A stretch of DNA of 49,622 bases, taken from the NCBI GenBank assembly GCA_902494715.1, contig CABUUJ010000007.1:1-49622 (forward strand). The letters are read 5' to 3'. Each line of letters begins with the position of its first letter. Within the stretch, counting starts at the first letter, position 1. The notes beneath the pieces are model-generated. The model saw only the letters and a list, made by a program, of their open reading frames with translations. It was not told where the DNA came from and ran no database searches. Source of the DNA: an uncultured Collinsella sp. (lineage in GTDB: Bacteria > Actinomycetota > Coriobacteriia > Coriobacteriales > Coriobacteriaceae). Below, one piece after another: positions 35,797-43,725 of the stretch. The position numbers were made by a program, and so were the translations under genes.

Positions 35797-36492
35797 TTAC
35801 AGCTCGGCCCCACCCAAGCGGTGCGCGATGCTGTCGCAGGCCAAGGCGCCTACGACGGTCTTGGCGTCTTCGATCTTGCCGTCGAGTACGGCGTCGATCA
35901 GCTCGTGCAGCGGCACCAGGTCCACGTTGACAAACTCGTCATCATCGGGGTTGGGCGCATCAAACTCGAGCTTGGTAGCCAAGTAGATGTGGATAATCTC
36001 ATCGCAAAAACCGCAGGACGTGACAATCGACGTCAAAAAGCGAATACGACCAGCCCTAAAGCCGGTCTCCTCATGCAGTTCGCGCTTAGCGCAATCGAGC
36101 GGATCCTCGCCCGGGTCGAGCTTGCCGGCGGGAATCTCGACCGTCACGCGGTCGATGGCGGTGCGGTACTGACGCACCAGTACGATCTTGCCGCTCTCGG
36201 TCAGTGCCACAACGGCCGCCGCACCCGGATGGCGAACGATATCGCGGGCGCTGCGGTGACCGTTGGGCAGCTCAACCTCAAGACGGTGGACGTCGAGGAT
36301 CTTGCCCTTCCAGGCGCACTCCTCCGAAAGAATCTTCTCGTGCAGCTCGGCATCGTGCGGGTCGTCGTCGCCCAGCACCAGCGCCGGCTCGTCAGCGACC
36401 TCGCCACCAGGCTCGCCCTCGGAGTGCCCATACATGCGGCTGTCCTCCTCGACGATCTGCGCATCTACGAGCTCTTCGTTCTTCTCGTCCAT
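35797..36492 (-). CDS. NUDIX hydrolase, ADP-ribose pyrophosphatase type
   Basis: Hydrolyses a nucleoside diphosphate sugar, probably ADP-ribose. The NUDIX box is complete: GKLDPGEDPLDCAKRELHEETGF, preceded by VRQYRTAIDRVTVEIPAG, which is typical of the ADP-ribose group. The first ~55 residues are an acidic tail not usual in the family (EEDSRMYGHSEGEPGGEVADEPALVLGDDDP, split here only by charge). The ATG at 36492 is nine bases from AGAGGA; one three codons earlier is too close. It follows purD by 21 bases. Confidence 0.9.
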   Translation of the reverse strand: MDEKNEELVDAQIVEEDSRMYGHSEGEPGGEVADEPALVLGDDDPHDAELHEKILSEECAWKGKILDVHRLEVELPNGHRSARDIVRHPGAAAVVALTESGKIVLVRQYRTAIDRVTVEIPAGKLDPGEDPLDCAKRELHEETGFRAGRIRFLTSIVTSCGFCDEIIHIYLATKLEFDAPNPDDDEFVNVDLVPLHELIDAVLDGKIEDAKTVVGALACDSIAHRLGGAEL

Positions 36493-36513
36493 CCGTCTCA
36501 TTCCTCTCGGACT

Positions 36514-37818
36514 TTAGGCATCCCAGGCGTCTCGGCCGCGCAGCGCGCGCAGGCCGATGTCGTGACGCAGGGTCTTGCCCTCAAAATCAATCTTCTCGCA
36601 GGCCTCGTAGGCAAGGTTGCGAGCATTCTCGAACGTGTCGCCCAGAGCGGTCACGGCAAGCACGCGGCCACCATTGGTCACGAGCTGGCCGTCCACCACG
36701 GCAGTGCCCGCGTGGTACACGGTCACGTTCTCCATGGCCTCGGCATCGGCGATACCGGTGATGACCTTGCCCTTCTCGTAGCTGCCGGGATAGCCCGCGC
36801 TCGTCAGGACAACGGCCACGGCCCACTCGTCACGCCAGTCGAGCTCAATCTGATCGAGCTCGCAGTTGGCGCAGGCCAGCATGACCTCGACCAGGTCGTT
36901 CTTAAGGCGCGGCAGCACGACCTGCGTCTCGGGGTCGCCAAAGCGAGCATTGAACTCCAGCACCTTGGGGCCGGCAGGCGTGAGCATAAAGCCGCCGTAC
37001 AGGCAGCCGCGGTAGTCGATGCCCTCGGCAGCGAGCTCGGCCACGGTCTGCTCCATGACCTTCACCATGGTGGCGTGCTCCTCGTCAGTCACGATGGGCA
37101 CCGGGCTGTAGACGCCCATGCCGCCGGTGTTGGGACCAAGGTCGCCCTCAAGCGCGCGCTTGTGGTCCTGCGAGGTGGCCATGGGGCGCACGGTCTTGCC
37201 GTCGGTAAAGGCCAGCAGCGAGCACTCGGGGCCAACGAGCATCTCCTCGATAACCACGGTGTTGCCGGCATCGCCAAAGGTGCCGCCAAAACACTCACGC
37301 ACGGCCTCCTCGGCCTGCTCAAGTTCGGTCGCCACGATAACGCCCTTGCCCGCGGCAAGGCCGTCGGCCTTGACGACCAGCGGGGCGCCCTGCTCGCGCA
37401 CGTAGGCAAGAGCCGAAGCCTCGTCGGTAAACGAGCTGTAGGCCGCCGTCGGAATGCCCGCACGCTCCATGAGCTGCTTGGAGAACAGCTTAGAGCCCTC
37501 CATCTGGGCGCCCTCGGCACCCGGGCCAAAGCAGGGAATACCCGCCGCGCGCACGGCGTCGGCCACGCCCGCCACGAGCGGAGCCTCGGGGCCAATTACC
37601 ACGAGTCCGCATCCGTGGCTCTGAGCAAACGCCGCCACGGCCGCTGGATCGCAGTCGTCGAGAACAACGTTCTCGCCACAGCTCGCGGTGCCGCCGTTGC
37701 CCGGCGCGATGTAGAGCTTGCCGGCGCGCGGTGATGCCGCGAGCTTAGCTGCCAAAGCATGCTCACGGCCGCCGCTGCCCAACAACAGGATGTCGATGGT
37801 TTGAGTGTCCGCCTTCAA
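36514..37818 (-). CDS. purD: Phosphoribosylamine-glycine ligase
   Basis: Second step of IMP synthesis, ATP-grasp family. At 434 residues it is normal length. Motifs are ILLLGSGGREHALAAKLA, GPEAPLVAGVADAVR, VVKADGLAAGKGVIVA, CSLLAFTDG, and VLEFNARFGDPETQVVLPRL. The start is TTG at 37818, five bases after AGGAGG. A perfect 7-bp hairpin (37842-37860) is in its leader. Downstream in the same direction are the NUDIX hydrolase and ABC exporter genes. Confidence 0.96.
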   Translation of the reverse strand: MKADTQTIDILLLGSGGREHALAAKLAASPRAGKLYIAPGNGGTASCGENVVLDDCDPAAVAAFAQSHGCGLVVIGPEAPLVAGVADAVRAAGIPCFGPGAEGAQMEGSKLFSKQLMERAGIPTAAYSSFTDEASALAYVREQGAPLVVKADGLAAGKGVIVATELEQAEEAVRECFGGTFGDAGNTVVIEEMLVGPECSLLAFTDGKTVRPMATSQDHKRALEGDLGPNTGGMGVYSPVPIVTDEEHATMVKVMEQTVAELAAEGIDYRGCLYGGFMLTPAGPKVLEFNARFGDPETQVVLPRLKNDLVEVMLACANCELDQIELDWRDEWAVAVVLTSAGYPGSYEKGKVITGIADAEAMENVTVYHAGTAVVDGQLVTNGGRVLAVTALGDTFENARNLAYEACEKIDFEGKTLRHDIGLRALRGRDAWDA

Positions 37819-37841
37819 GGGTGCCTCCTCTATGGATTAAC

Positions 37842-37860
37842 GGCTCGCTCCGCGCGAGCC
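37842..37860 (-). promoter_or_regulatory. Leader hairpin of purD
   Basis: GGCTCGC and GCGAGCC form a perfect 7-bp stem with a 5-base loop, about 24 bases before the purD start. Confidence 0.4.
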
Positions 37861-37872
37861 CTTTGCAAGCAA

Positions 37873-37914
37873 ATATACCCCTCGGCCGCCCGCTTGGGCT
37901 GCAAAGGGGTATAT
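37873..37914 (-). terminator. Terminator of purA
   Basis: ATATACCCCT (37873-37882) pairs with AGGGGTATAT (37905-37914), with an inner GCCC/GGGC stem. The downstream T content is modest, so termination may be partial, letting some transcripts reach purD. Confidence 0.65.
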
Positions 37915-37936
37915 CGCAATAACCAAATAGTCCCGA

Positions 37937-39223
37937 TTACTTCCAGAATCGGTTGATGATCTGCTCGCGACCAGCGCCAACGCCAATGAACGTCACGCGG
38001 GTGTGTGCCAGATCCTCGATAAACGCCACGTAGTCCTGAGCCTCCTGCGGCAGCTCGTCAAAGCTGCGGCAACCGGTGATGTCGCACTTCCAGCCAGGAA
38101 GCTCCTCGTAGATGGGCTTGGCATGCTCAAAGCGCACCTGGTGCTCGGGCACGCTCGTGTAACGCTCGCCATCGACGTCGTAGGCCACGCACACCTTGAT
38201 GGTGTCGAAAGCCGAAAGCACGTCGAGCTTGGTCATGGCGATGTCGGTGAGGCCGTTGACGCGCGAGGCGTAGTTGGCGATGGGGCCGTCGAACCAGCCG
38301 CAGCGACGACGGCGACCGGTGGTCACACCGTACTCATAGCCCTCCTCGGTCAGCGTGTGGCCGGCCTCGGACTCATAGGAAAGCTCGGTGGGCATGGGGC
38401 CCGAACCGACGCGGGTGATATAGGCCTTCATGACGCCCAGCACGCGGTTGACGTTCTTCATACCGACACCGGAGCCGGTGATGGCGCCGCCGGCGGTGCA
38501 GTTGGAAGACGTCACGTACGGATAGGTGCCGTGGTCGATGTCGAGTAGCGTTGCCTGGGCGCCCTCAAACAGCAGGTCCTTGCCCTCATCGATCATGTTG
38601 TTGAGCAGCAGGCTCGTCTCGGTGATGTAGGGGCGCAGGCGCTCGGCCATCGGCAGGTACTCGTCGCAAATCTGGTCCACGGTGTAGGTGGGCAGGTTGT
38701 AGATGAGCTCGAGCTCGGGGTTCACGCGGGCGAGAGCGGTCTCCAGCTTGTCGCGGAACAGCGCCTCGTCCAGCATGTCCTGCATGCGCAGGCCGATGCG
38801 AGCCATCTTGTCCTGATAGCACGGACCAATGCCGCGCTTGGTGGTACCGATGTTCTTCTTGCCGAGCTTCTGCTCAAAGGCGCCATCCAGATCGATGTGG
38901 TACGGCATGATGACATGCGCGTTGCCGCTAATCTTGAGGTTCTTGGTGGTGATGCCGTCGGCCTCGAACATGTCGATCTCCTCAAGGACAACCTTGGGGT
39001 TGACGACGCAGCCGTTACCGATCACCGACACGTGGTCAGAATACATGATGCCGGAGGGCACCTGGTGCAGGCCGTACTTCTTGCCGTTGACGACGATGGT
39101 GTGACCGGCGTTGTTGCCGCCCGAGTAGCGCACGACGGCATCGAAGTCGCCGGCGACCAGGTCGCAAATCTTACCCTTGCCCTCATCGCCCCACTGGGCA
39201 CCGACCAAAACGGTTGACGGCAT
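37937..39223 (-). CDS. purA: Adenylosuccinate synthetase
   Basis: First step from IMP to AMP, GTP-dependent. At 428 residues it is full length. Motifs are VGAQWGDEGKGK, the IMP-binding GGNNAGHT, NIGTTKRGIGPCYQDK, LFEGAQATLLDIDHGTYPYVTSSN, and the C-terminal GAGREQ. The ATG follows AAGGAG by six bases. It has its own promoter, overlapping the dnaB stop, and its own terminator. AMP synthesis also needs purB, which is not here. Confidence 0.98.
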   Translation of the reverse strand: MPSTVLVGAQWGDEGKGKICDLVAGDFDAVVRYSGGNNAGHTIVVNGKKYGLHQVPSGIMYSDHVSVIGNGCVVNPKVVLEEIDMFEADGITTKNLKISGNAHVIMPYHIDLDGAFEQKLGKKNIGTTKRGIGPCYQDKMARIGLRMQDMLDEALFRDKLETALARVNPELELIYNLPTYTVDQICDEYLPMAERLRPYITETSLLLNNMIDEGKDLLFEGAQATLLDIDHGTYPYVTSSNCTAGGAITGSGVGMKNVNRVLGVMKAYITRVGSGPMPTELSYESEAGHTLTEEGYEYGVTTGRRRRCGWFDGPIANYASRVNGLTDIAMTKLDVLSAFDTIKVCVAYDVDGERYTSVPEHQVRFEHAKPIYEELPGWKCDITGCRSFDELPQEAQDYVAFIEDLAHTRVTFIGVGAGREQIINRFWK

Positions 39224-39289
39224 GTTTACTCCTTACATTCATGGACTGTCTACGCGCCACGCCGGCACGCAGAAGCACAAAACATTCCC

Positions 39290-39318
39290 AGTATACCCGT
39301 GCAACGGGCGCCTGTCCT
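39290..39318 (-). promoter_or_regulatory. purA promoter
   Basis: AGGACA (39313-39318), a 17-base spacer and TATACT (39290-39295) on the minus strand, about 67 bases before the purA start and overlapping the end of dnaB. Confidence 0.55.
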
Positions 39319-40708
39319 ACTCCTCGGCATGTGCCCCATCAAGCTCATAGAACTTGGTGGATGCCGGCAGGAACATCAGGTCGACGTCGCCGATCGGGCC
39401 CGAACGGTTCTTGGCCACGACGATACGCGTAACGCCCTCGTCGGGTCGATCGTCGCGCGAGGCTTCGGCCTCGTCGGCGGAGCGGTCCAAGAACATAACG
39501 ATATCGGCGTCCTGTTCGATGGAGCCCGATTCACGAAGGTCGGAAAGCTGTGGGCGCTTGCCGGTACGGGATTCGACCTGACGCGAGAGCTGTGACAGCG
39601 CGATGAGCGGGATCTTGAGCTCCTTGGCCATGATCTTCAAACCACGCGACATCTCCGAGACCTCGACGGTACGGCTCTCGGAGCGGCGTCCCGGCGGAGG
39701 ACTCACCAGCTGCAGGTAGTCCAAAATGATGATTGCCTTCTCCTTGTTATGGAGCATACGGCGGCTCTTGGCGCGAATCTCGGTCACTGTGGTGCCGGGC
39801 GTATCGTCAATCAGAATATCGAGCTTGGACAAGGTCTGCGTGGCCTCGTTGATATTGGCCCACTGCTCGGGGCTAATGCGGCCCATGCGGAAGTCACTGA
39901 TCGAGATCATGGCGTAGGCGCAAATCAGACGCTGGGCAATTTCCTTGCCCGACATCTCCAGCGAGAAGAAGCCGACGGTATAACCAGCAGCGGCAGCGTT
40001 GAGCGCCAGGTTCAGAGCGAACGACGTCTTACCTACAGCAGGACGGGCGCCGATAATGATGAGCTGACCCTCGCGGAAGCCCATGAGCATGCGGTCGAGC
40101 GACGGGAAGCCCGTGGGCACGCCCGCAGCCTGGCCACCGGCCTGGCACACTTCCTCGGCCTCGTTATAGGCCTCGACCATAAACTCGGTCAGCGTCTTGT
40201 AGCTCGACTTGACCTCGCGTGCCGTGACCTTGAGTAGCTTGCTCTCGGCCAGCTCGACAACCTCTTTGGTGTCGGTGGGGGCGTTATATGCCAGCGCGTT
40301 GATCTCGTTGGTGGCGCCGATCAGCTCGCGCAGCATCGAATCGCGGCGAACGATGGCGGCATGGTGCTGCCAGTTGACGAGCGACAGGGTCTGACCCATC
40401 AGCTCCAAAATGTACGCCTCGCCGCCCACGGCATCGAGCTTGTTGATGCTTCGCAGGTAATCGATCAGCGAGATGGAGTCGATGGGAATGCGGCTGTTGT
40501 ACATATCGACCATCGCGGTATAGATGGTCTTATGAATGGGCCGGTAGAAGTCATCGGGCTGCAGCTCGACCTGGGCCTCCTCGACCACCTCGGGCGATAG
40601 CAGCATAGCGGCCAGTACATTGGCCTCTGCATCTTGGTTTTGGGGAAGACCCAACTTTGAGCCGCGGTCCTCAACCGTCAGCCCGGTCTCCCTATCGTCA
40701 TATGCCAT
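39317..40708 (-). CDS. dnaB: Replicative DNA helicase
   Basis: Hexameric 5'-3' helicase of the replication fork. The 463-residue protein has the N-terminal domain (PQNQDAEANVLAAMLLSPE) that binds primase and a RecA-like domain with Walker A GARPAVGKTSFALNLAL, the FFSLEMSGKEIAQRL strand, Walker B IIILDYLQL and the SQLSRQVESR arginine region. No intein is present. The start at 40708 is seven bases after GAGG; two ATGs within the preceding twelve bases are less well placed. It follows rplI, as in many bacteria. Confidence 0.97.
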   Translation of the reverse strand: MAYDDRETGLTVEDRGSKLGLPQNQDAEANVLAAMLLSPEVVEEAQVELQPDDFYRPIHKTIYTAMVDMYNSRIPIDSISLIDYLRSINKLDAVGGEAYILELMGQTLSLVNWQHHAAIVRRDSMLRELIGATNEINALAYNAPTDTKEVVELAESKLLKVTAREVKSSYKTLTEFMVEAYNEAEEVCQAGGQAAGVPTGFPSLDRMLMGFREGQLIIIGARPAVGKTSFALNLALNAAAAGYTVGFFSLEMSGKEIAQRLICAYAMISISDFRMGRISPEQWANINEATQTLSKLDILIDDTPGTTVTEIRAKSRRMLHNKEKAIIILDYLQLVSPPPGRRSESRTVEVSEMSRGLKIMAKELKIPLIALSQLSRQVESRTGKRPQLSDLRESGSIEQDADIVMFLDRSADEAEASRDDRPDEGVTRIVVAKNRSGPIGDVDLMFLPASTKFYELDGAHAEE

Positions 40709-40809
40709 GAGCATCCTCATTCATATCGCTTGCGAGCATCCATAGTATCAGCCATGGTCCCAAAACGCGCCGCGCGCCGCCAATCATCACCGAACCAAAC
40801 GGATGAACG

Positions 40810-40825
40810 GTCCTGTATATAGGAC
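40810..40825 (-). promoter_or_regulatory. Palindrome in the dnaB leader
   Basis: GTCCT and AGGAC flank GTATAT (40810-40825), about 100 bases before dnaB and after the rplI terminator. The TATA core could also be part of a promoter. Confidence 0.3.
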
Positions 40826-40861
40826 TTCGGCGCAACGTTCGCCATGACACTCACTCAGCGC

Positions 40862-40902
40862 AAAAAAAACAAAAGGGCGCCCTGGTTTCCCAGAGCGCCC
40901 TT
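40862..40902 (-). terminator. Terminator of the rpsF-ssb-rpsR-rplI operon
   Basis: On the minus strand an AAGGGCGC/GCGCCCTT stem with an inner CTGG/CCAG stem is followed by a T-rich run of 12 bases (one G). Confidence 0.93.
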
Positions 40903-40934
40903 CTTAGAACAAGATTGTTGCGTTGCAGCAAATG

Positions 40935-41474
40935 CTACTCGACAGCAGCCTCAGTCTCGACCTCGGCGGTCTCGGCCTCGGCGACCTCAGCGGCCTCCTC
41001 GACCTCAGCCTCGGCAGCGAGCTCCTCGGCGGTAACGCCGACGAGAACGACAACCTCGGCCTTGATCTCGCGGTACAGCGAGATGGCAACGGTGTGGGCA
41101 CCGGCAACCTTGATGGGCTTACCGAGCTCGACGCGCTTACGGTCGATGTCCATACCGAGCTGAGCCTTGATGGCGTCAGCGATCATAGCGGCGGTAACGG
41201 ATCCAAAGAGGATGCCCTCGTCGCCGACCTTGACGTCAACGGTGACCGTCTTGCCCTCGAAGGCAGCCTTGGTCTCGTTGGCGGTAGCCAGACGGACGGC
41301 CTCGCGCTTGGCGATGTTGTTGCGACGCTCGTCAAGCTGCTTGAGGTTGCCCTTGGTGGCGGCAACAGCGAGCTTCTTGGGGAACAGGAAGTTCTCAGCG
41401 TAACCCTGAGCGACCTCTACGACGTCACCCTCGCCGCCCTTGCCCTTGATCTCATCGAGAAGAATAACCTTCAT
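40935..41474 (-). CDS. rplI: 50S ribosomal protein L9
   Basis: Large-subunit protein at the base of the L1 stalk. The first ~148 residues are normal L9 (MKVILLDEIKGKGGEGDVVEV, GYAENFLFPKKLA). Residues ~153-179 are an added tail of Ala, Glu and Val (EAEVEEAAEVAEAETAEVE), strongly acidic and probably disordered. Such tails occur on ribosomal proteins of some high-GC actinomycetes, but this one is long. The start follows AGAAGGGAG. It is the last gene of the operon. Confidence 0.97.
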   Translation of the reverse strand: MKVILLDEIKGKGGEGDVVEVAQGYAENFLFPKKLAVAATKGNLKQLDERRNNIAKREAVRLATANETKAAFEGKTVTVDVKVGDEGILFGSVTAAMIADAIKAQLGMDIDRKRVELGKPIKVAGAHTVAISLYREIKAEVVVLVGVTAEELAAEAEVEEAAEVAEAETAEVETEAAVE

Positions 41475-41489
41475 GATGCGTCTCCCTTC

Positions 41490-41756
41490 TTAGCCGCGGT
41501 CGCGGTTGCCACGAGAGGAAACCACGGGGACGGTGTACGGCAGGAGAGCCATCTCGCGGGCGCGCTTGATGGCGTTGGCGATGTCATGCTGATGCTGCGT
41601 GCAAGCGCCAGTGACGCGACGGGGCTTGATCTTGCCACGATCGGTCATGTACTTACGGAGAAGCTGAGTGTCCTTATAGTCGATGAACTCAGTGTTCTCC
41701 TTGCAGAACTGGCAGTACTTACGACGCGGCTGACGTGCAGAAAAATCATTAGCCAT
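41490..41756 (-). CDS. rpsR: 30S ribosomal protein S18
   Basis: Small-subunit protein that pairs with S6 on the platform. It has 88 residues with the zinc-type CQFC near the N-terminus and the conserved YKDTQLLRKYMTDRGKIKPRRVTGACTQHQ region. The start at 41756 follows AAAGG; an open frame upstream is not conserved. It lies between ssb and rplI. Confidence 0.97.
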   Translation of the reverse strand: MANDFSARQPRRKYCQFCKENTEFIDYKDTQLLRKYMTDRGKIKPRRVTGACTQHQHDIANAIKRAREMALLPYTVPVVSSRGNRDRG

Positions 41757-41828
41757 GTCAAAATACCTTTCATTTGGCAACTTCGGCGAACCGAAGCCGC
41801 CTCTCACTCAAAAATAGGTGAACAACCC

Positions 41829-42281
41829 TTAGAACGGGATGTCCTCATCGTAGACGTCGACCGCGGGCGGCGTAGCCACCGGTGCGGCAGGACGTGCTGC
41901 GGGCGCGGGAGCTGCGGGGGCGTAACCGCCCTGATCGTAGCCACCCTGGCCACCACGGGAGCTCATAAACTCGATCTCATCGACGATGACCTCAAGCTTG
42001 CTCCGGCGCTGGCCGTCGCGCTCCCAAGAGCTGTAGCGCAGCTTGCCCTCGATCGCGACCTTGTTTCCCTTTGCCAGGAAACGGCTCACGGCCTCGGCGC
42101 GGGTGCCGAACATGGTGCAGTCGACAAAGTTGGGATAGTCCTCCCACTCGCCAGTCTGCGCGTTGCGGCGACGATCGTTCACGGCGACGCCAAAGGACAG
42201 AACCTGGGTTCCGCCGGCGGTGGCGCGCAGCTCGGGATCGCGGGTGAGGTTACCGGTGATGTTCACTCGATTGATGCTCAT
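41829..42281 (-). CDS. ssb: Single-stranded DNA-binding protein
   Basis: Coats single-stranded DNA in replication and repair. The OB-fold is residues 1-110 (MSINRVNITGNLTRDPELR, FVDCTMFG, KGNKVAIEGKL). A short Gly/Ala/Pro-rich linker follows, and the acidic tip DEDIPF at the C-terminus recruits partner proteins. It has 150 residues, typical. The start follows GGAAGTAG, a fair site. Confidence 0.97.
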   Translation of the reverse strand: MSINRVNITGNLTRDPELRATAGGTQVLSFGVAVNDRRRNAQTGEWEDYPNFVDCTMFGTRAEAVSRFLAKGNKVAIEGKLRYSSWERDGQRRSKLEVIVDEIEFMSSRGGQGGYDQGGYAPAAPAPAARPAAPVATPPAVDVYDEDIPF

Positions 42282-42329
42282 AACTCACTACTTCCTCTTG
42301 GGGCACAAGCCCAGTCCAAAACGACAGTC

Positions 42330-42623
42330 TTACTCCTGGTCGTCGCGACGGACGATCATGTGGCGGACCACAGCGTCGGTGATGCGCAGGACGCGATCAA
42401 GCTCGGCGATCTGGGTAGGATCTGCGTGGAAGTTGATGAGGGTGTAGTCACCATCGGTGAGGTCGTTGATCTCGTAGGCGAGCTTGCGCTTGCCCCACTC
42501 GTCAACGGAGTCGACCTTGCCAGCGCCCTCAGCGATCGTGGTATCGATACGCTTCATAACAGCGAGACGAGTCTCGGGGTCGAGCGACGGGTCAACAAAG
42601 AACAGCAGTTCATAAGCCTTCAT
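42330..42623 (-). CDS. rpsF: 30S ribosomal protein S6
   Basis: Partner of S18 on the small-subunit platform. It has 97 residues with MKAYELLFFVDPSL and the KRKLAYEINDLTDGDYTLINF segment. The ATG at 42623 lies eight bases after AGAGGAGG. It is the first gene of rpsF-ssb-rpsR-rplI and has a good promoter and a structured leader of about 65 bases. Confidence 0.97.
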   Translation of the reverse strand: MKAYELLFFVDPSLDPETRLAVMKRIDTTIAEGAGKVDSVDEWGKRKLAYEINDLTDGDYTLINFHADPTQIAELDRVLRITDAVVRHMIVRRDDQE

Positions 42624-42650
42624 ATTGTCACCTCCTCTGGGCAAATGTGG

Positions 42651-42677
42651 CTTCAGGTCGTGAAGGTGCGCCTGAAG
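42651..42677 (-). promoter_or_regulatory. rpsF leader hairpin, candidate S6:S18 control site
   Basis: CTTCAGG (42651-42657) and CCTGAAG (42671-42677) form a perfect 7-bp stem between promoter and ribosome site. Bacterial rpsF leaders often bind the S6:S18 pair for feedback control. The CCG-type bulge of that motif was not confirmed. Confidence 0.35.
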
Positions 42678-42694
42678 CAGGAAAAGACTTGGTA

Positions 42695-42723
42695 ATAATA
42701 TCTTTCAACCTCCTAGGCTGCAA
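42695..42723 (-). promoter_or_regulatory. Promoter of the rpsF operon
   Basis: Minus-strand TTGCAG (42718-42723), a 17-base spacer and TATTAT (42695-42700). A GCTGCA/TGCAGC inverted repeat (42717-42734) overlaps the -35. The rest of the gap up to 43083 has only the palindrome AGTTGATCAACT (42983-42994) and no supported gene. Confidence 0.65.
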
Positions 42724-43083
42724 GAATATGCAGCTACAACCTCATGACCTCCACATATGCCCATACTCGCACGACGTTTCATGCGCATTCCAACCAAATG
42801 CTGACCAAAAGCTTGACGGATCTGTGGACAAGATACGGTGCCGTGAGGACAAGCTGAGCCAAGTCGCAGGTCAACGGGCGCATGGTTGTGGTCGCAAAAT
42901 GCATACCAGTGGCCCACAGCACCACCCAAAGATTTTTAAATTCATTGCCAAATCGCTTATAAATACCCCTTTTGAACAATTGAGTTGATCAACTACGCTG
43001 GTCGGAAGCCGTTTTTTGGCATCTCAAACCCCGCTGCAACGCCAAACGCGGCCAAGCGTTTTAAAAAATGCCAACTTTTCTGT

Positions 43084-43111
43084 TTGCACTTTGCGATTCC
43101 TCGTGTATACT
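43084..43111 (+). promoter_or_regulatory. Promoter of the tRNA-Ser pair
   Basis: TTGCAC (43084-43089), a 16-base spacer and TATACT (43106-43111) with an upstream TG. The expected start is about ten bases before the first tRNA. Confidence 0.7.
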
Positions 43112-43127
43112 GACTTTCGCATTTAAC

Positions 43128-43218
43128 GGAGAGTTGTCCGAGTGGCCGAAGGAGCACGATTGGAAATCGTGTAGGCGTCAAAAGCGTCTCCAGGGTTCAA
43201 ATCCCTGACTCTCCGCCA
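43128..43218 (+). tRNA. tRNA-Ser(GGA)
   Basis: 91 bases with CCA encoded. Acceptor GGAGAGT pairs with ACTCTCC. The anticodon loop TTGGAAA gives GGA, reading UCC/UCU. The long variable arm is typical of serine tRNA. Confidence 0.97.
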
Positions 43219-43227
43219 GTTAATTCC

Positions 43228-43257
43228 AAAGCAGGCCTTCGAGCCTGCTTTGTTTTT
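43228..43257 (+). terminator. Terminator after tRNA-Ser(GGA)
   Basis: AAAGCAGGC pairs with GCCTGCTTT around CTTCGA, followed by GTTTTT. Confidence 0.9.
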
Positions 43258-43266
43258 ACCCCACGC

Positions 43267-43357
43267 GGAGGGGTGGCAGAGTGGTTGAATGCGGCGGTCT
43301 CGAAAACCGTTTGGCCTGTATAAGGTCACGAGGGTTCGAATCCCTCCTCCTCCGCCA
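43267..43357 (+). tRNA. tRNA-Ser(CGA)
   Basis: 91 bases with CCA encoded. Acceptor GGAGGGG pairs with CTCCTCC (one wobble). The anticodon loop CTCGAAA gives CGA, reading UCG. Long variable arm present. No separate promoter is seen, so it may rely on read-through from the first tRNA. Confidence 0.97.
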
Positions 43358-43368
43358 TTTTGGTTGAG

Positions 43369-43395
43369 AAAGCTCCCAGATCGGGGGCTTTTTTC
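43369..43395 (+). terminator. Terminator after tRNA-Ser(CGA)
   Basis: AAAGCTCCC faces GGGGGCTTT with one mismatch, followed by TTTTC. Confidence 0.85.
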
Positions 43396-43420
43396 TTTTA
43401 AGTCCCTTACAAGCAAATAC

Positions 43421-43560
43421 GGCGGAGGAGGAGGGATTCGAACCCGCCAGGGCGCAAAGCGTAAAGAAAACGCGCCAGTGGCGCGTTTTTAGCGCAGCGC
43501 GGTCGGCGCAAGCCGACCGGATAAATTTTGAGCGGAGCTCAAAATTTGGACATCCCTCCT
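43421..43560. repeat. Cloverleaf-like element with inverted tRNA-Ser 3' end
   Basis: 43421-43445 is the exact reverse complement of the last 25 bases before the final A of tRNA-Ser(CGA). An outer stem AGGAGGGAT/ATCCCTCCT (43429-43437 with 43552-43560) encloses three perfect hairpins: 43467-43489 (10 bp), 43500-43519 (8 bp, GCAA loop) and 43523-43547 (11 bp). No coding sequence fits. It accounts for most of the 43358-43725 gap. Confidence 0.65.
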
Positions 43561-43725
43561 ATTCGACCACGCCCCCATCGCGTTCAGCATCAACCCGGAT
43601 CCCCAAACATGGAACCTATGACCGTACCCAGTCCCGACCGTTTGCCGAGCAATAGGGTCGCAATCGGCGCCGAACATGTACTATGTACGGGCATTGTCTA
43701 AACCCGTAACTCAAAGGACCCCATC

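Noticed and set aside
42647..42988. Small plus-strand coding frame upstream of rpsF
   Set aside because: No ribosome site, no recognisable domain, and it overlaps the rpsF promoter.
43421..43445. A third tRNA gene on the minus strand
   Set aside because: Only the 3' arm matches; no acceptor partner, D arm or anticodon arm follows.
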